DNA of 64,000 nt, from the NCBI GenBank assembly GCA_900079765.1, contig LT599017.1, forward strand, positions 2,139,766-2,203,765. The letters run 5' to 3'. Of this stretch, positions 40,783 through 47,452 are shown piece by piece. The notes beneath the pieces were generated by a model. The model made no database searches. It saw nothing but the letters and a program-made list of their open reading frames with translations, and was not told the DNA's origin. Both the position numbers and the translations under genes were made by a program. The DNA is from an uncultured Eubacteriales bacterium (GTDB taxonomy: Bacteria > Bacillota > Clostridia > Oscillospirales > Oscillospiraceae). Position 1 is the stretch's first letter, and each line of letters opens with the position of its first letter.

Positions 40783-42027
40783 ATGGATTCCGCACACGAG
40801 CTTATGCGAGCCTATCTGAATAACGTGACGCGTGACCCTGAGCATGCCGAGCTGGACCTTCAGGCGCTGCCGGAGGAGCTTCGTGATTTTGGCGGGAGCC
40901 TGCTTGACTTTACCAGAAGCGTAAAGGAAACAATGGAGCTGGCAAAGGCAATTGCACGGGGCAATCTTGACGTGCCCCTCCCGCCCCGCAACAACGAGAT
41001 CGCCGCCCCGCTCAAGAGCCTGCACGCCTCCCTCAAGCACCTTACCTGGCAGACCCAGCAAGTTTCCAAGGGGGACTACCACCAGCGGGTGGACTTTATG
41101 GGGGACTTCTCCAAGTCCTTTAACGACATGACCGAGCAGCTCTCCCAGCAGCGCAATGCCCTTCTGAAGGAGATTGAGAGTCGGCAGATGGAGAACCGGC
41201 AGCTTCTCCAGAACCGGAACCTGTATGAGATTCTGGCAGGCCAGATCGAGCAGTGGATCATCGTGGTCGACGCGGACACCGCAGAGTGGCTCTTCGCCAG
41301 CCGGGAGGTCAACGGAGATGTTATGGACCCGGATTGTGTCAGGCTGCTGCACCAATGGTTGGAGCGGCAGACTGCGGCAATGAGGGACCGCCCGGAGGTG
41401 GGCACGGCGGAAGTGGAGCTGCCGGAGAACGGCTGCTCCCGGTACTACTCCGTGACCATCCACCCCATGCGCTGGCTCGAGCGCAATACCCTGGCCTTTG
41501 TCCTCACCGACGTGAGCAGCGAGCGGGAGCGGCTGAACAACCTACAGAACATCGCAAATCACGATACCCTGACCCAGCTCTACAACCGGCGCTATGGGAT
41601 GCATACCCTTCAGGAGTGGCTGGACGCGGGCAAGGAGTTCATTCTCTGCTTTTCCGATATCGACAACCTGAAGGCGGTCAATGACCGATACGGGCACTTG
41701 AAGGGAGACCGGTACATCATAAATATCGCCAACACCCTGCGCGACTTCTCTCCTGATGCGATTGCCTGCCGTATCGGCGGGGACGAGTTTATGCTCCTGG
41801 CTCAAGGCTGGCCCGCTGAGGCCGCCCGGGAGCGGATGGAGCTGCTGCGCAAACACATCGCGGCGCATAGCTTGGAACCCGGAGCGCTCTATGAGCACAG
41901 CATCAGCTATGGCCTCATTCCCGTCGGGGCGGGCAACACCCTGACCGCAAGCGAGCTGCTGAGCTCGGCGGACGAGAGGATGTACGAGTACAAGCGACTT
42001 TATAAGCGGCGGAACAAGCTGAGATGA
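40783..42027 (+). CDS. HAMP-like helical / PAS-like / GGDEF diguanylate cyclase
   Basis: A 414-residue protein without membrane spans. Residues 50-125 form HAMP-like helices (IARGNLDVPLP, VSKGDYHQRVDFMGDFSKSFNDM), 150-245 a PAS-like unit, and the rest a GGDEF domain with RIGGDEF at 330-336, so it should make cyclic di-GMP. The RxxD inhibitory site is not conserved. A HAMP-like module in a soluble protein suggests that signals come from a protein partner, perhaps the V4R protein upstream; this is inference. An AGGGAGAG site precedes the start, and a strong terminator follows. Confidence 0.9.
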   Translation: MDSAHELMRAYLNNVTRDPEHAELDLQALPEELRDFGGSLLDFTRSVKETMELAKAIARGNLDVPLPPRNNEIAAPLKSLHASLKHLTWQTQQVSKGDYHQRVDFMGDFSKSFNDMTEQLSQQRNALLKEIESRQMENRQLLQNRNLYEILAGQIEQWIIVVDADTAEWLFASREVNGDVMDPDCVRLLHQWLERQTAAMRDRPEVGTAEVELPENGCSRYYSVTIHPMRWLERNTLAFVLTDVSSERERLNNLQNIANHDTLTQLYNRRYGMHTLQEWLDAGKEFILCFSDIDNLKAVNDRYGHLKGDRYIINIANTLRDFSPDAIACRIGGDEFMLLAQGWPAEAARERMELLRKHIAAHSLEPGALYEHSISYGLIPVGAGNTLTASELLSSADERMYEYKRLYKRRNKLR

Positions 42028-42040
42028 GGCCCGCCCTGTG

Positions 42041-42080
42041 AAAAGTACCGTGAGCTTATAAAGTGGCTCACGGTACTTTT
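42041..42080 (+). terminator. Terminator after the GGDEF gene
   Basis: A perfect 15-bp stem (42041-42055 with 42066-42080) followed by T. Confidence 0.88.
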
Positions 42081-42123
42081 TGGGGCCATTCGGCGGCCTT
42101 ATCTCCCCTTCGCCATTCTTACC

Positions 42124-42152
42124 TTGTATTTCTCCCGCTTTCCCGGTATAAT
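42124..42152 (+). promoter_or_regulatory. Promoter of the DUF1538-PII operon
   Basis: TTGTAT (42124-42129), 17 bases, perfect TATAAT (42147-42152), giving a leader of about 180 bases. Confidence 0.75.
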
Positions 42153-42159
42153 AGATACC

Positions 42160-42337
42160 ATAATAAATATGACGCAGGGAGGAACACGGGAAACGCTCTT
42201 CCCCGCGTCACACAGCCGGCTATGAGCAAATCCTGAAGGGAGTGATGAAAAAAAGCCAGCTCGCTGGACGTGGAAACGGGTGTGCCCGTTGCCGCGCCTT
42301 TGCCGCTTGTGACTACTCTTAGACTAGGTGGGTGCGT
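42160..42337 (+). ncRNA. Structured 5' leader, candidate riboregulator
   Basis: About 178 bases between the promoter and the DUF1538 start. TGACGC (42170-42175) can pair with GCGTCA (42205-42210). The overlapping GTCACACAGC (42207-42216) can instead pair with GCTTGTGAC (42305-42313, one bulge). These pairings exclude each other. Two further hairpins, CCAG-CTCG-CTGG (42256-42267) and AACGGG-TGTG-CCCGTT (42275-42290), lie between. No known riboswitch consensus was matched from memory. Confidence 0.45.
42245..42322 (+). CDS. Possible 25-residue leader ORF with CxxC
   Basis: Inside the structured leader, ATG 42245 opens 25 codons ending at TAG 42322. A GGGAG lies only two bases upstream, closer than usual. 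The peptide has the pattern C-A-R-C and a third cysteine near its end, reading MKKSQLAGRGNGCARCRAF at the start. It ends 15 bases before the DUF1538 start. It may be a regulatory leader peptide, a small zinc-binding protein, or simply a chance frame; the tight ribosome site lowers confidence. Confidence 0.3.
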   Translation: MKKSQLAGRGNGCARCRAFAACDYS

Positions 42338-43981
42338 ATGAAAATATTACGAGTCCTGAAAGAAGTCTTTCTGTCGTCGCTACCCCTGGCCGCGGTGATC
42401 ATGATTGTGTGCGTCTTTATCGCGCCAATGGAAAGCGCGTTTGACTACTTCAAGCTGGCCGTAGGCTACCTCTCTGTCCTGTTCGGCCAGGCGCTGTTCC
42501 TGGTTGGCCTGGACGAGAGCATCCTCCCCATTGGCAAGATGGTGGGCCAGTCCCTTGTAAAGTTCGAGAAGGCTATCTTTATTATCTTCTTTGGCTTTCT
42601 CTTCGGTCTTCTCTCCACCGTGGCGGAGCCAGCATTGGCCGTCCTCGCCCGGCAGACCACCATGATCATGCCCATGGTGAGCGAGACCATGTTCATCTGG
42701 ATACTGAGCACGGGCATCGGTGTCTTCGTAGGGTTCGCCCTCTTCCGTGTGATGAAAAACCTGAACATCAAGGCGGTCTTTGCCGTCCTCTACACCATTA
42801 TCTTCGCTATAGTGGCCTTCGTCCCGGAGGAGTTCGTGGCTCTGGCCTTTGACGGCAGCGGAGCTACCACGGGGGACGTGTCGGTGCCCTTCATCCTTGC
42901 CCTTGGCTTAGGCGTCTCGGCCACTATGTCGAAACACAAGACCAACGACGACACCTTTGGTATCATCGGTATTGCCTCGGCGGGGCCGATCCTGGCCCTG
43001 TTCATCTACGGCATCATTATAAAGGCGCTGAACGGCGGCGTCCTTCCTGCCGCAGGGGTGTACGACCCCGGCGCGGCGGAGAGCTTTAGGGCTATCCTCC
43101 ACTCCAATTTGAGCGGCGTGGCCCTGGCCCTCTTCCCGGTGGTGCTGGTTTTTCTGCCCTTCCAGATTTTTATCGTCAAGCTGCCCAGGCGAGACTTTAT
43201 TAAGCTCCTGCTGGGCACTATCCCGGTCTACCTGGGGCTGCTCATCTTTTTGTCGGGCATCGATTTCGGTTTTGCCTTCGCGGGGAAGTACATCGGTGAG
43301 GTCTTTTTAGACCCGGCACGGCCCGGGTGGTTCAGGTGGCTACTCCTGCTGGTGGGTTTCGTGCTGGGGGCTGCCATTACCCTGTCAGAGCCCGCCGTCA
43401 CCGTCCTTGGCGAGCAATTGGAGGAGATCACCAACGGCCACATCGAAAAGATGACCATCCGTTTTACACTGGCTGTGGGCATCGGTTTCGCCTCGGTCCT
43501 TTCCATTGTGAAAATTCTTACCCAGATCAATATTCTCTGGCTCCTGGTGCCCCTCTATGCCATTGCCCTCATCATGATGAAATTCACCTCCCGGCTGTTC
43601 GTGGGCCTGGCCTTCGACTCCGGAGGGGTGAGCGGCGGTGCGCTGACCTCGGCGTTCCTCACGCCACTCACTCTGGGCATTGCCCAAGCGGTGGCCGTGG
43701 AGGCGGGGCCGGGGGCACAGTCGGTGCTGACCAACGGGTTTGGCATCATCGCCTTTATCTCGGTCACCCCCCTCATCGCGGTGCAGACCCTGGGCATCGT
43801 CTACCAGTTCCGGCTCAAGTCCCTCCAGAAACAGCTCGAGGCCAAAGAGCTGGAGGAGCTTGCCGACCTGGAGGAGCTTGGCTCCTACGAGGAAGGGACC
43901 GATTTCGACCCAGCGCATACTCTGACAGAAGAAGACTGCTCTATCGACTCATTCACGGAGGTGATAGCAAATGAACAATGA
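42338..43981 (+). CDS. DUF1538 predicted transporter
   Basis: A 547-residue integral membrane protein made of two DUF1538 repeats, each with about six spans; VAEPALAVLARQ in the first half and SEPAVTVLGEQLEEIT in the second show the internal duplication, as do LAFDGSGATTGDVSVPFI and LAFDSGGVSGGALTSAFL. This inverted or tandem repeat layout is typical of secondary transporters, but the substrate is unknown. A hydrophilic tail closes the protein. ATG 42338 follows AGGTGG. Two PII-like genes follow and overlap or nearly abut, as often seen for DUF1538, suggesting PII-type gating of transport. Confidence 0.9.
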   Translation: MKILRVLKEVFLSSLPLAAVIMIVCVFIAPMESAFDYFKLAVGYLSVLFGQALFLVGLDESILPIGKMVGQSLVKFEKAIFIIFFGFLFGLLSTVAEPALAVLARQTTMIMPMVSETMFIWILSTGIGVFVGFALFRVMKNLNIKAVFAVLYTIIFAIVAFVPEEFVALAFDGSGATTGDVSVPFILALGLGVSATMSKHKTNDDTFGIIGIASAGPILALFIYGIIIKALNGGVLPAAGVYDPGAAESFRAILHSNLSGVALALFPVVLVFLPFQIFIVKLPRRDFIKLLLGTIPVYLGLLIFLSGIDFGFAFAGKYIGEVFLDPARPGWFRWLLLLVGFVLGAAITLSEPAVTVLGEQLEEITNGHIEKMTIRFTLAVGIGFASVLSIVKILTQINILWLLVPLYAIALIMMKFTSRLFVGLAFDSGGVSGGALTSAFLTPLTLGIAQAVAVEAGPGAQSVLTNGFGIIAFISVTPLIAVQTLGIVYQFRLKSLQKQLEAKELEELADLEELGSYEEGTDFDPAHTLTEEDCSIDSFTEVIANEQ

Positions 43982-44303
43982 ACGCACGTGCAAAGCCGTC
44001 TTTCTCACCCTCATCGCCGGGCGCAGGCAGAAGGACGCGCTGCTCGCCGCGCTGAGCGAATCGGGCGTAAAGCTGGCCAACACTATGTACGGCAAGGGTA
44101 CCGCTAAGGCGTCCTATCTCCAGAACGTGCTGGGCCTCATACCTGAGGAGAACAAGGTCATCATCACCGGCCTCGTCCTGAAGGAAAAGTCCTGCGCCGT
44201 CCTGGATATGCTGGCCGAGAAATTCGACTTCAACAAACCAAACACCGGCATCGCTTTTACCATACCCATAGAAACACTGTCGTTTTCAAAACGGGAGGCA
44301 TAA
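43971..44303 (+). CDS. PII-like regulatory protein (first)
   Basis: A 110-residue protein of the PII-like fold (ferredoxin-like, trimeric). AVFLTLIAGRRQKDALLAALSESGVKLANTMYGKGT resembles the PII core beta-alpha-beta, and NVLGLIPEENKVIITGLVL follows. The uridylylated T-loop tyrosine of classical GlnB is not obvious. The start overlaps the DUF1538 stop by 11 bases with GGAGGTGA ahead of it, so the transporter and this protein are translationally coupled. It likely binds a nucleotide or metabolite and modulates the transporter, by analogy to GlnK-AmtB and SbtB-SbtA. Confidence 0.82.
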   Translation: MNNERTCKAVFLTLIAGRRQKDALLAALSESGVKLANTMYGKGTAKASYLQNVLGLIPEENKVIITGLVLKEKSCAVLDMLAEKFDFNKPNTGIAFTIPIETLSFSKREA

Positions 44304-44305
44304 AC

Positions 44306-44641
44306 ATGGAATATAAGACAAATATGAAGTCCCTCTTCATCATCGTGAATGCTGGTTTCTCCAGCGAAGTCATCGACATCGCCCGCGAGGCGGGCGCGAA
44401 GGGCGCCACCATCATCAACGCGCGGGGCGAGAGCGCGTCCCACCATATGTTCATGGGCATCACCGTGGACTCCGAGAAGGAGGTCATCCTCTCCCTGGTG
44501 GAGGCGGAGGTCGCTGAGAAAGTGATGGCCGCTCTCTCTACCAGGGCGGGACACCAGTCCCCCGCCCACTGTGTCTGTTTCACCCTGCCGGTAGAGAGTA
44601 TGATCGGCCTTACCGGCGTCCCCGCCCAGTGCGGGATATAA
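44306..44641 (+). CDS. PII-like regulatory protein (second)
   Basis: A 111-residue PII-family paralogue starting two bases past the first PII-like stop. SLFIIVNAGFSSEVIDIAREAGAKGATIINARG is the canonical first half of a PII fold; EVILSLVEAEVAEKVMAAL is the second helix. It differs clearly from its neighbour, so they may form mixed trimers or respond to different ligands. It ends the DUF1538 operon, before a strong terminator. The effector molecule is not known. Confidence 0.88.
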   Translation: MEYKTNMKSLFIIVNAGFSSEVIDIAREAGAKGATIINARGESASHHMFMGITVDSEKEVILSLVEAEVAEKVMAALSTRAGHQSPAHCVCFTLPVESMIGLTGVPAQCGI

Positions 44642-44652
44642 ACCGCTCAAAC

Positions 44653-44695
44653 AAAAGGGCTGGTATCGTTTGAACCGATACCAGCCTTTTTGTTT
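44653..44695. terminator. Terminator between the PII-like and thioredoxin operons
   Basis: A 14-bp stem GGCTGGTATCG.../CGATACCAGCC... with a seven-base loop and A/T flanks on both sides. Confidence 0.85.
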
Positions 44696-44709
44696 TATGG
44701 AGTTTTCCC

Positions 44710-45024
44710 TTACAGGTTGCTGTCCAGCACGTCGGTGAAGGACTCGGGAGGCATGACGCCCACCTTACGGGTGATCTCCTTGCCGTCTTTGAAGAAAACG
44801 ACAGTGGGGATACTCATAACGCCATACCTGGCGGCAAGCTCCTGCTCGTCGTCCACGTTGATCTTCCCTACGACGGCCTTGCCCTCATAGCGGTTGGCGA
44901 TGTCGTCGATGACCGGGCCCAACATCTTGCAGGGGCCGCACCAGGAGGCCCAGAAGTCCACCATCGTGATCCCGCCGGAAATCGCCTTATCGAAACTACC
45001 GCTGTTGAGATGAATGGTTGCCAT
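44710..45024 (-). CDS. trxA: Thioredoxin
   Basis: A 104-residue thioredoxin with the active site WCGPC at residues 28-32 in VDFWASWCGPCKML and the cis-proline loop MSIPTVVFFKDG. It reduces protein disulfides in the cytoplasm. It is the last gene of an ArsR-regulated operon and lies 29 bases downstream of the flavoprotein reductase that probably reduces it. The presence of a dedicated repressor suggests stress-induced expression rather than constant housekeeping. Confidence 0.97.
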   Translation of the reverse strand: MATIHLNSGSFDKAISGGITMVDFWASWCGPCKMLGPVIDDIANRYEGKAVVGKINVDDEQELAARYGVMSIPTVVFFKDGKEITRKVGVMPPESFTDVLDSNL

Positions 45025-45053
45025 AATTTTTTCTTCCTTTCAAATTACGTATG

Positions 45054-45908
45054 TTAATTGGATTTTTTCTTGTCGATAAGCTCGGCGGCACGGTGGCCTG
45101 CAATCTGGCCCTCCCCCACCGCTTTGGAAATCTGGAGTGGGAGGCCGGTGCAGTCCCCCGCCGCAAACACACCGGGAACACTGGTCGCCATATCCCTGTC
45201 CACCGAAATATACCCATCCTTCAGCTCCAGGCCGGGCAGCAGGTCTGTGGGAGCGACGGCGGCGCGGAGGATAAATACCCCCTCACAGGGAAAAACCTCC
45301 CCGCCAGCCTTTAGGCCGGTGACCGTCTCGTCTCCTAAGACCTCCACCTTGGGTGCCTTGACGAACGGGACGTCCTCCCTCAGGCCTTCGGGCTCTTTCG
45401 CGCTGACATAGGTGACCTGGCAGCCGATCTCCCGGAGGAAGTTTGCCTCCTCAGGGGCCTCGGCTGATTTGCCCACCACCACCACGTTCTTGCCCCGGTA
45501 AAGCATCCCGTCGCAGGTGGCGCAGTAGCTCACGCCCCGGCCCAGGTGCTCGGCCTCACCGGGGTACTTGGCCCCCCGTGCCACACCGGGCGCAAGCACC
45601 ACAGCCTGGGCCTCCACCATGTCGCTCCCGACGCTGATATAGAATTTGCCGCCGGAGGGCATGATATTCAGGGCCCGACCCTTCATCCGCTCCACACCCA
45701 TCGCCTCTGCGTGGGTGCGAAACTGCTCGCCTAAGCCCGCGCCGGTGACCTGGGGCATACCCAGATAGTTGTCCACCCGCTCGGTCTTCCAGAGAGGGCC
45801 GTCGGCGTCGGCTCCGCTGATGACCAGCGCCGTCTTCCCGCGCTGGCGGGCCTGGACGGCGGCAGACAGCCCCGCAGGGCCGCCGCCGATCACTGCGATA
45901 TCATACAT
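45054..45908 (-). CDS. FAD/NAD(P)-dependent thioredoxin-reductase-like protein
   Basis: A 284-residue flavoprotein with an FAD-binding GGGPAGLSAA at the N-terminus, the redox pair CATC at residues 129-132 and a C-terminal GVFAAGDCTG FAD motif. It resembles TrxB, but the second nucleotide-binding site reads VVVVGKSAEAPEEANFL, lacking a normal GGGNSA loop. The electron donor may therefore differ (for example ferredoxin, as in some Clostridial reductases); this is inference. The start overlaps the arsR stop region by eight bases. Its partner is the thioredoxin encoded downstream. Confidence 0.9.
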   Translation of the reverse strand: MYDIAVIGGGPAGLSAAVQARQRGKTALVISGADADGPLWKTERVDNYLGMPQVTGAGLGEQFRTHAEAMGVERMKGRALNIMPSGGKFYISVGSDMVEAQAVVLAPGVARGAKYPGEAEHLGRGVSYCATCDGMLYRGKNVVVVGKSAEAPEEANFLREIGCQVTYVSAKEPEGLREDVPFVKAPKVEVLGDETVTGLKAGGEVFPCEGVFILRAAVAPTDLLPGLELKDGYISVDRDMATSVPGVFAAGDCTGLPLQISKAVGEGQIAGHRAAELIDKKKSN

Positions 45909-46227
45909 CCTTGCCGTATTCCTCCTCACTGTCTCCGAAGAGAGCCGCCACCACAGCGGAGATCTCTTCCCTGTCGCTCAAATCGTAATAGACCTCATTG
46001 CCGCTGCGGGAGGCCTTAACCACTCCGGCGGCCTTGAGCCGCATCAAGTGCTGGGAAATGCAGGGCTGAGACTGGCTCAAGTTGGCCTCCATACAGCTCA
46101 CGTTGTGGCACCCGTCCTTTATCAGGCCACGGACGATCTGCAGCCGTAAGGGGTGGGCCAGCGCCTTCAGCAGCGCCGCTTTCTCCTCATACTGCACTAT
46201 ATTCTGTTCCACCCACTCACCTCGCAT
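45901..46227 (-). CDS. ArsR/SmtB-family repressor
   Basis: A 108-residue winged-helix regulator. ALAHPLRLQIVRGLI and QPCISQHLMRLKAAGVV are the ArsR fold, the latter being the recognition helix. Three cysteines (in DGCHNVSCMEANLSQSQPC) lie near the helix, suggesting metal or thiol sensing. It controls its own operon with a reductase and thioredoxin, and AT-rich repeats overlap the promoter. ATG 46227 lacks a ribosome site; GTG 46212 with GAGGTGAG upstream is an alternative start. The inducer is unknown but redox stress or a thiophilic metal is likely. Confidence 0.9.
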   Translation of the reverse strand: MRGEWVEQNIVQYEEKAALLKALAHPLRLQIVRGLIKDGCHNVSCMEANLSQSQPCISQHLMRLKAAGVVKASRSGNEVYYDLSDREEISAVVAALFGDSEEEYGKDV

Positions 46228-46236
46228 TCGTGTTTT

Positions 46237-46262
46237 CTAATATTAGTATATTCTAATATTTG
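46237..46262. promoter_or_regulatory. Twin ArsR operator repeats
   Basis: CTAATATTAG (46237-46246, perfect) and CTAATATTTG (46253-46262), centred 16 bases apart, flank the -10 box of the arsR promoter. Confidence 0.65.
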
Positions 46263-46272
46263 AATTTGTCAA
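46245..46272 (-). promoter_or_regulatory. Promoter of the arsR-thioredoxin operon
   Basis: On the minus strand a perfect TTGACA (46267-46272), 16 bases, TATACT (46245-46250), interleaved with the operator repeats. Confidence 0.78.
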
Positions 46273-46324
46273 CTCCTTTTTTTGATAAAATTTTCCCCGG
46301 GAGCTTTCGCCCTTCCCCCGCCGC

Positions 46325-46352
46325 TTGACAAGCCCTGGTCAGAGGGTATATT
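46325..46352 (+). promoter_or_regulatory. Promoter of the hydroxyacid dehydrogenase gene
   Basis: TTGACA (46325-46330), 16 bases, TATATT (46347-46352). Confidence 0.75.
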
Positions 46353-46392
46353 TATAGTATCCCCATAAAGTTTCCCCAGGAGGTATCCCTAT

Positions 46393-47343
46393 ATGAACGA
46401 AAAGACTGTGGTACTCAATGCCGGGCGGCTCAATTACGACGGGAAGCTGGATCTGACAGGCCTCTCCGGCGACGTGACCATTTACGACGACACTGCCCCC
46501 AACCAGCTATTGGATCGAGTGCAAGGGTGTGCGGTGGTAGTCACCAAGGAGCTGCCCATCGGTGGGGACCTGCTCTCCCGGTTCCCCGAGAGCGTCAAGC
46601 TCCTCTGCGAGGCAGGCACCGGGTACAACAACATCGACCTAGAGACCGCCCAGGCCAAGGGCATTACCGTCTGCAACATCCCGGCCTACAGCACCCAGCG
46701 GGTGGCCCATACTGCTATTTTGCTGATGCTGGCCCTCTCCTCTTCCCTTCAGCGGCAGCAAGCCATGCTCTTCGCAGGAGATCGGAGCTGTTTTACCCGC
46801 GGACTGCTACTGGACCACGTGGAGCTAAATGGCAAAACCCTGGGTCTCATCGGCACAGGCAACATCGGCCGTGCCGTGGCGAGAATTGCCCAGGCCATGG
46901 AGATGGAGGTCATCGCCCTCACCCGCGCGCCCAGGGCCGACTCGGACGGTATCCACTACGTATCTATGGACGAGCTGCTTGCGCGCAGCGACTACCTCTC
47001 CCTTCACTGCCCCCTGAATGCCGACACCCGGCACCTGATCTGTGCGGAGACCCTAGGCAAAATGAAACCCTCTGCCTTCCTTATCAATACCGCCCGTGGT
47101 GCGCTGGTGGACGAGGCAGCCCTCATCAACGCCCTCCGGCGGCAGGCCATCGCCGGGGCGGGGCTGGACGTGCAGGAGACCGAGCCTCCTGCGGAGGACA
47201 GCCCACTCTACACGCTCGACAACGTTATCCTCACGCCCCACATGGGCTGGAAGGGACTGGAGACCCGCCAGCGGCTGGTGGGGATTCTGGAAGAGAACAT
47301 CCGGGCTTTCCTGGCCGGAACCCCCATCCACGTAGTAGGCTGA
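46393..47343 (+). CDS. D-2-hydroxyacid dehydrogenase, NAD-dependent
   Basis: A 316-residue oxidoreductase that interconverts 2-keto acids and D-2-hydroxy acids. The NAD motif GLIGTGNIGRAVARIAQ, the catalytic arginine in NTARGALVDE, the glutamate in DVQETEPP and the histidine in LTPHMGW form the standard set. It resembles glycerate/hydroxypyruvate dehydrogenases more than lactate or phosphoglycerate ones (no ACT domain). An AGGAGG site precedes ATG. It is monocistronic; its substrate is not fixed by the sequence. Confidence 0.92.
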   Translation: MNEKTVVLNAGRLNYDGKLDLTGLSGDVTIYDDTAPNQLLDRVQGCAVVVTKELPIGGDLLSRFPESVKLLCEAGTGYNNIDLETAQAKGITVCNIPAYSTQRVAHTAILLMLALSSSLQRQQAMLFAGDRSCFTRGLLLDHVELNGKTLGLIGTGNIGRAVARIAQAMEMEVIALTRAPRADSDGIHYVSMDELLARSDYLSLHCPLNADTRHLICAETLGKMKPSAFLINTARGALVDEAALINALRRQAIAGAGLDVQETEPPAEDSPLYTLDNVILTPHMGWKGLETRQRLVGILEENIRAFLAGTPIHVVG

Positions 47344-47390
47344 AAAAGGGTCAGCCGCCGGCCTTTGCGAACTCTTACCCCGATACCCTA

Positions 47391-47419
47391 TTGCATTTTC
47401 CCCCCACAGCGGGTAAAAT
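47391..47419 (+). promoter_or_regulatory. Promoter of glnS
   Basis: TTGCAT (47391-47396), 17 bases, TAAAAT (47414-47419). Confidence 0.65.
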
Positions 47420-47452
47420 GAATACTTGTTATAAACGAAGGAGTGAAACAGC

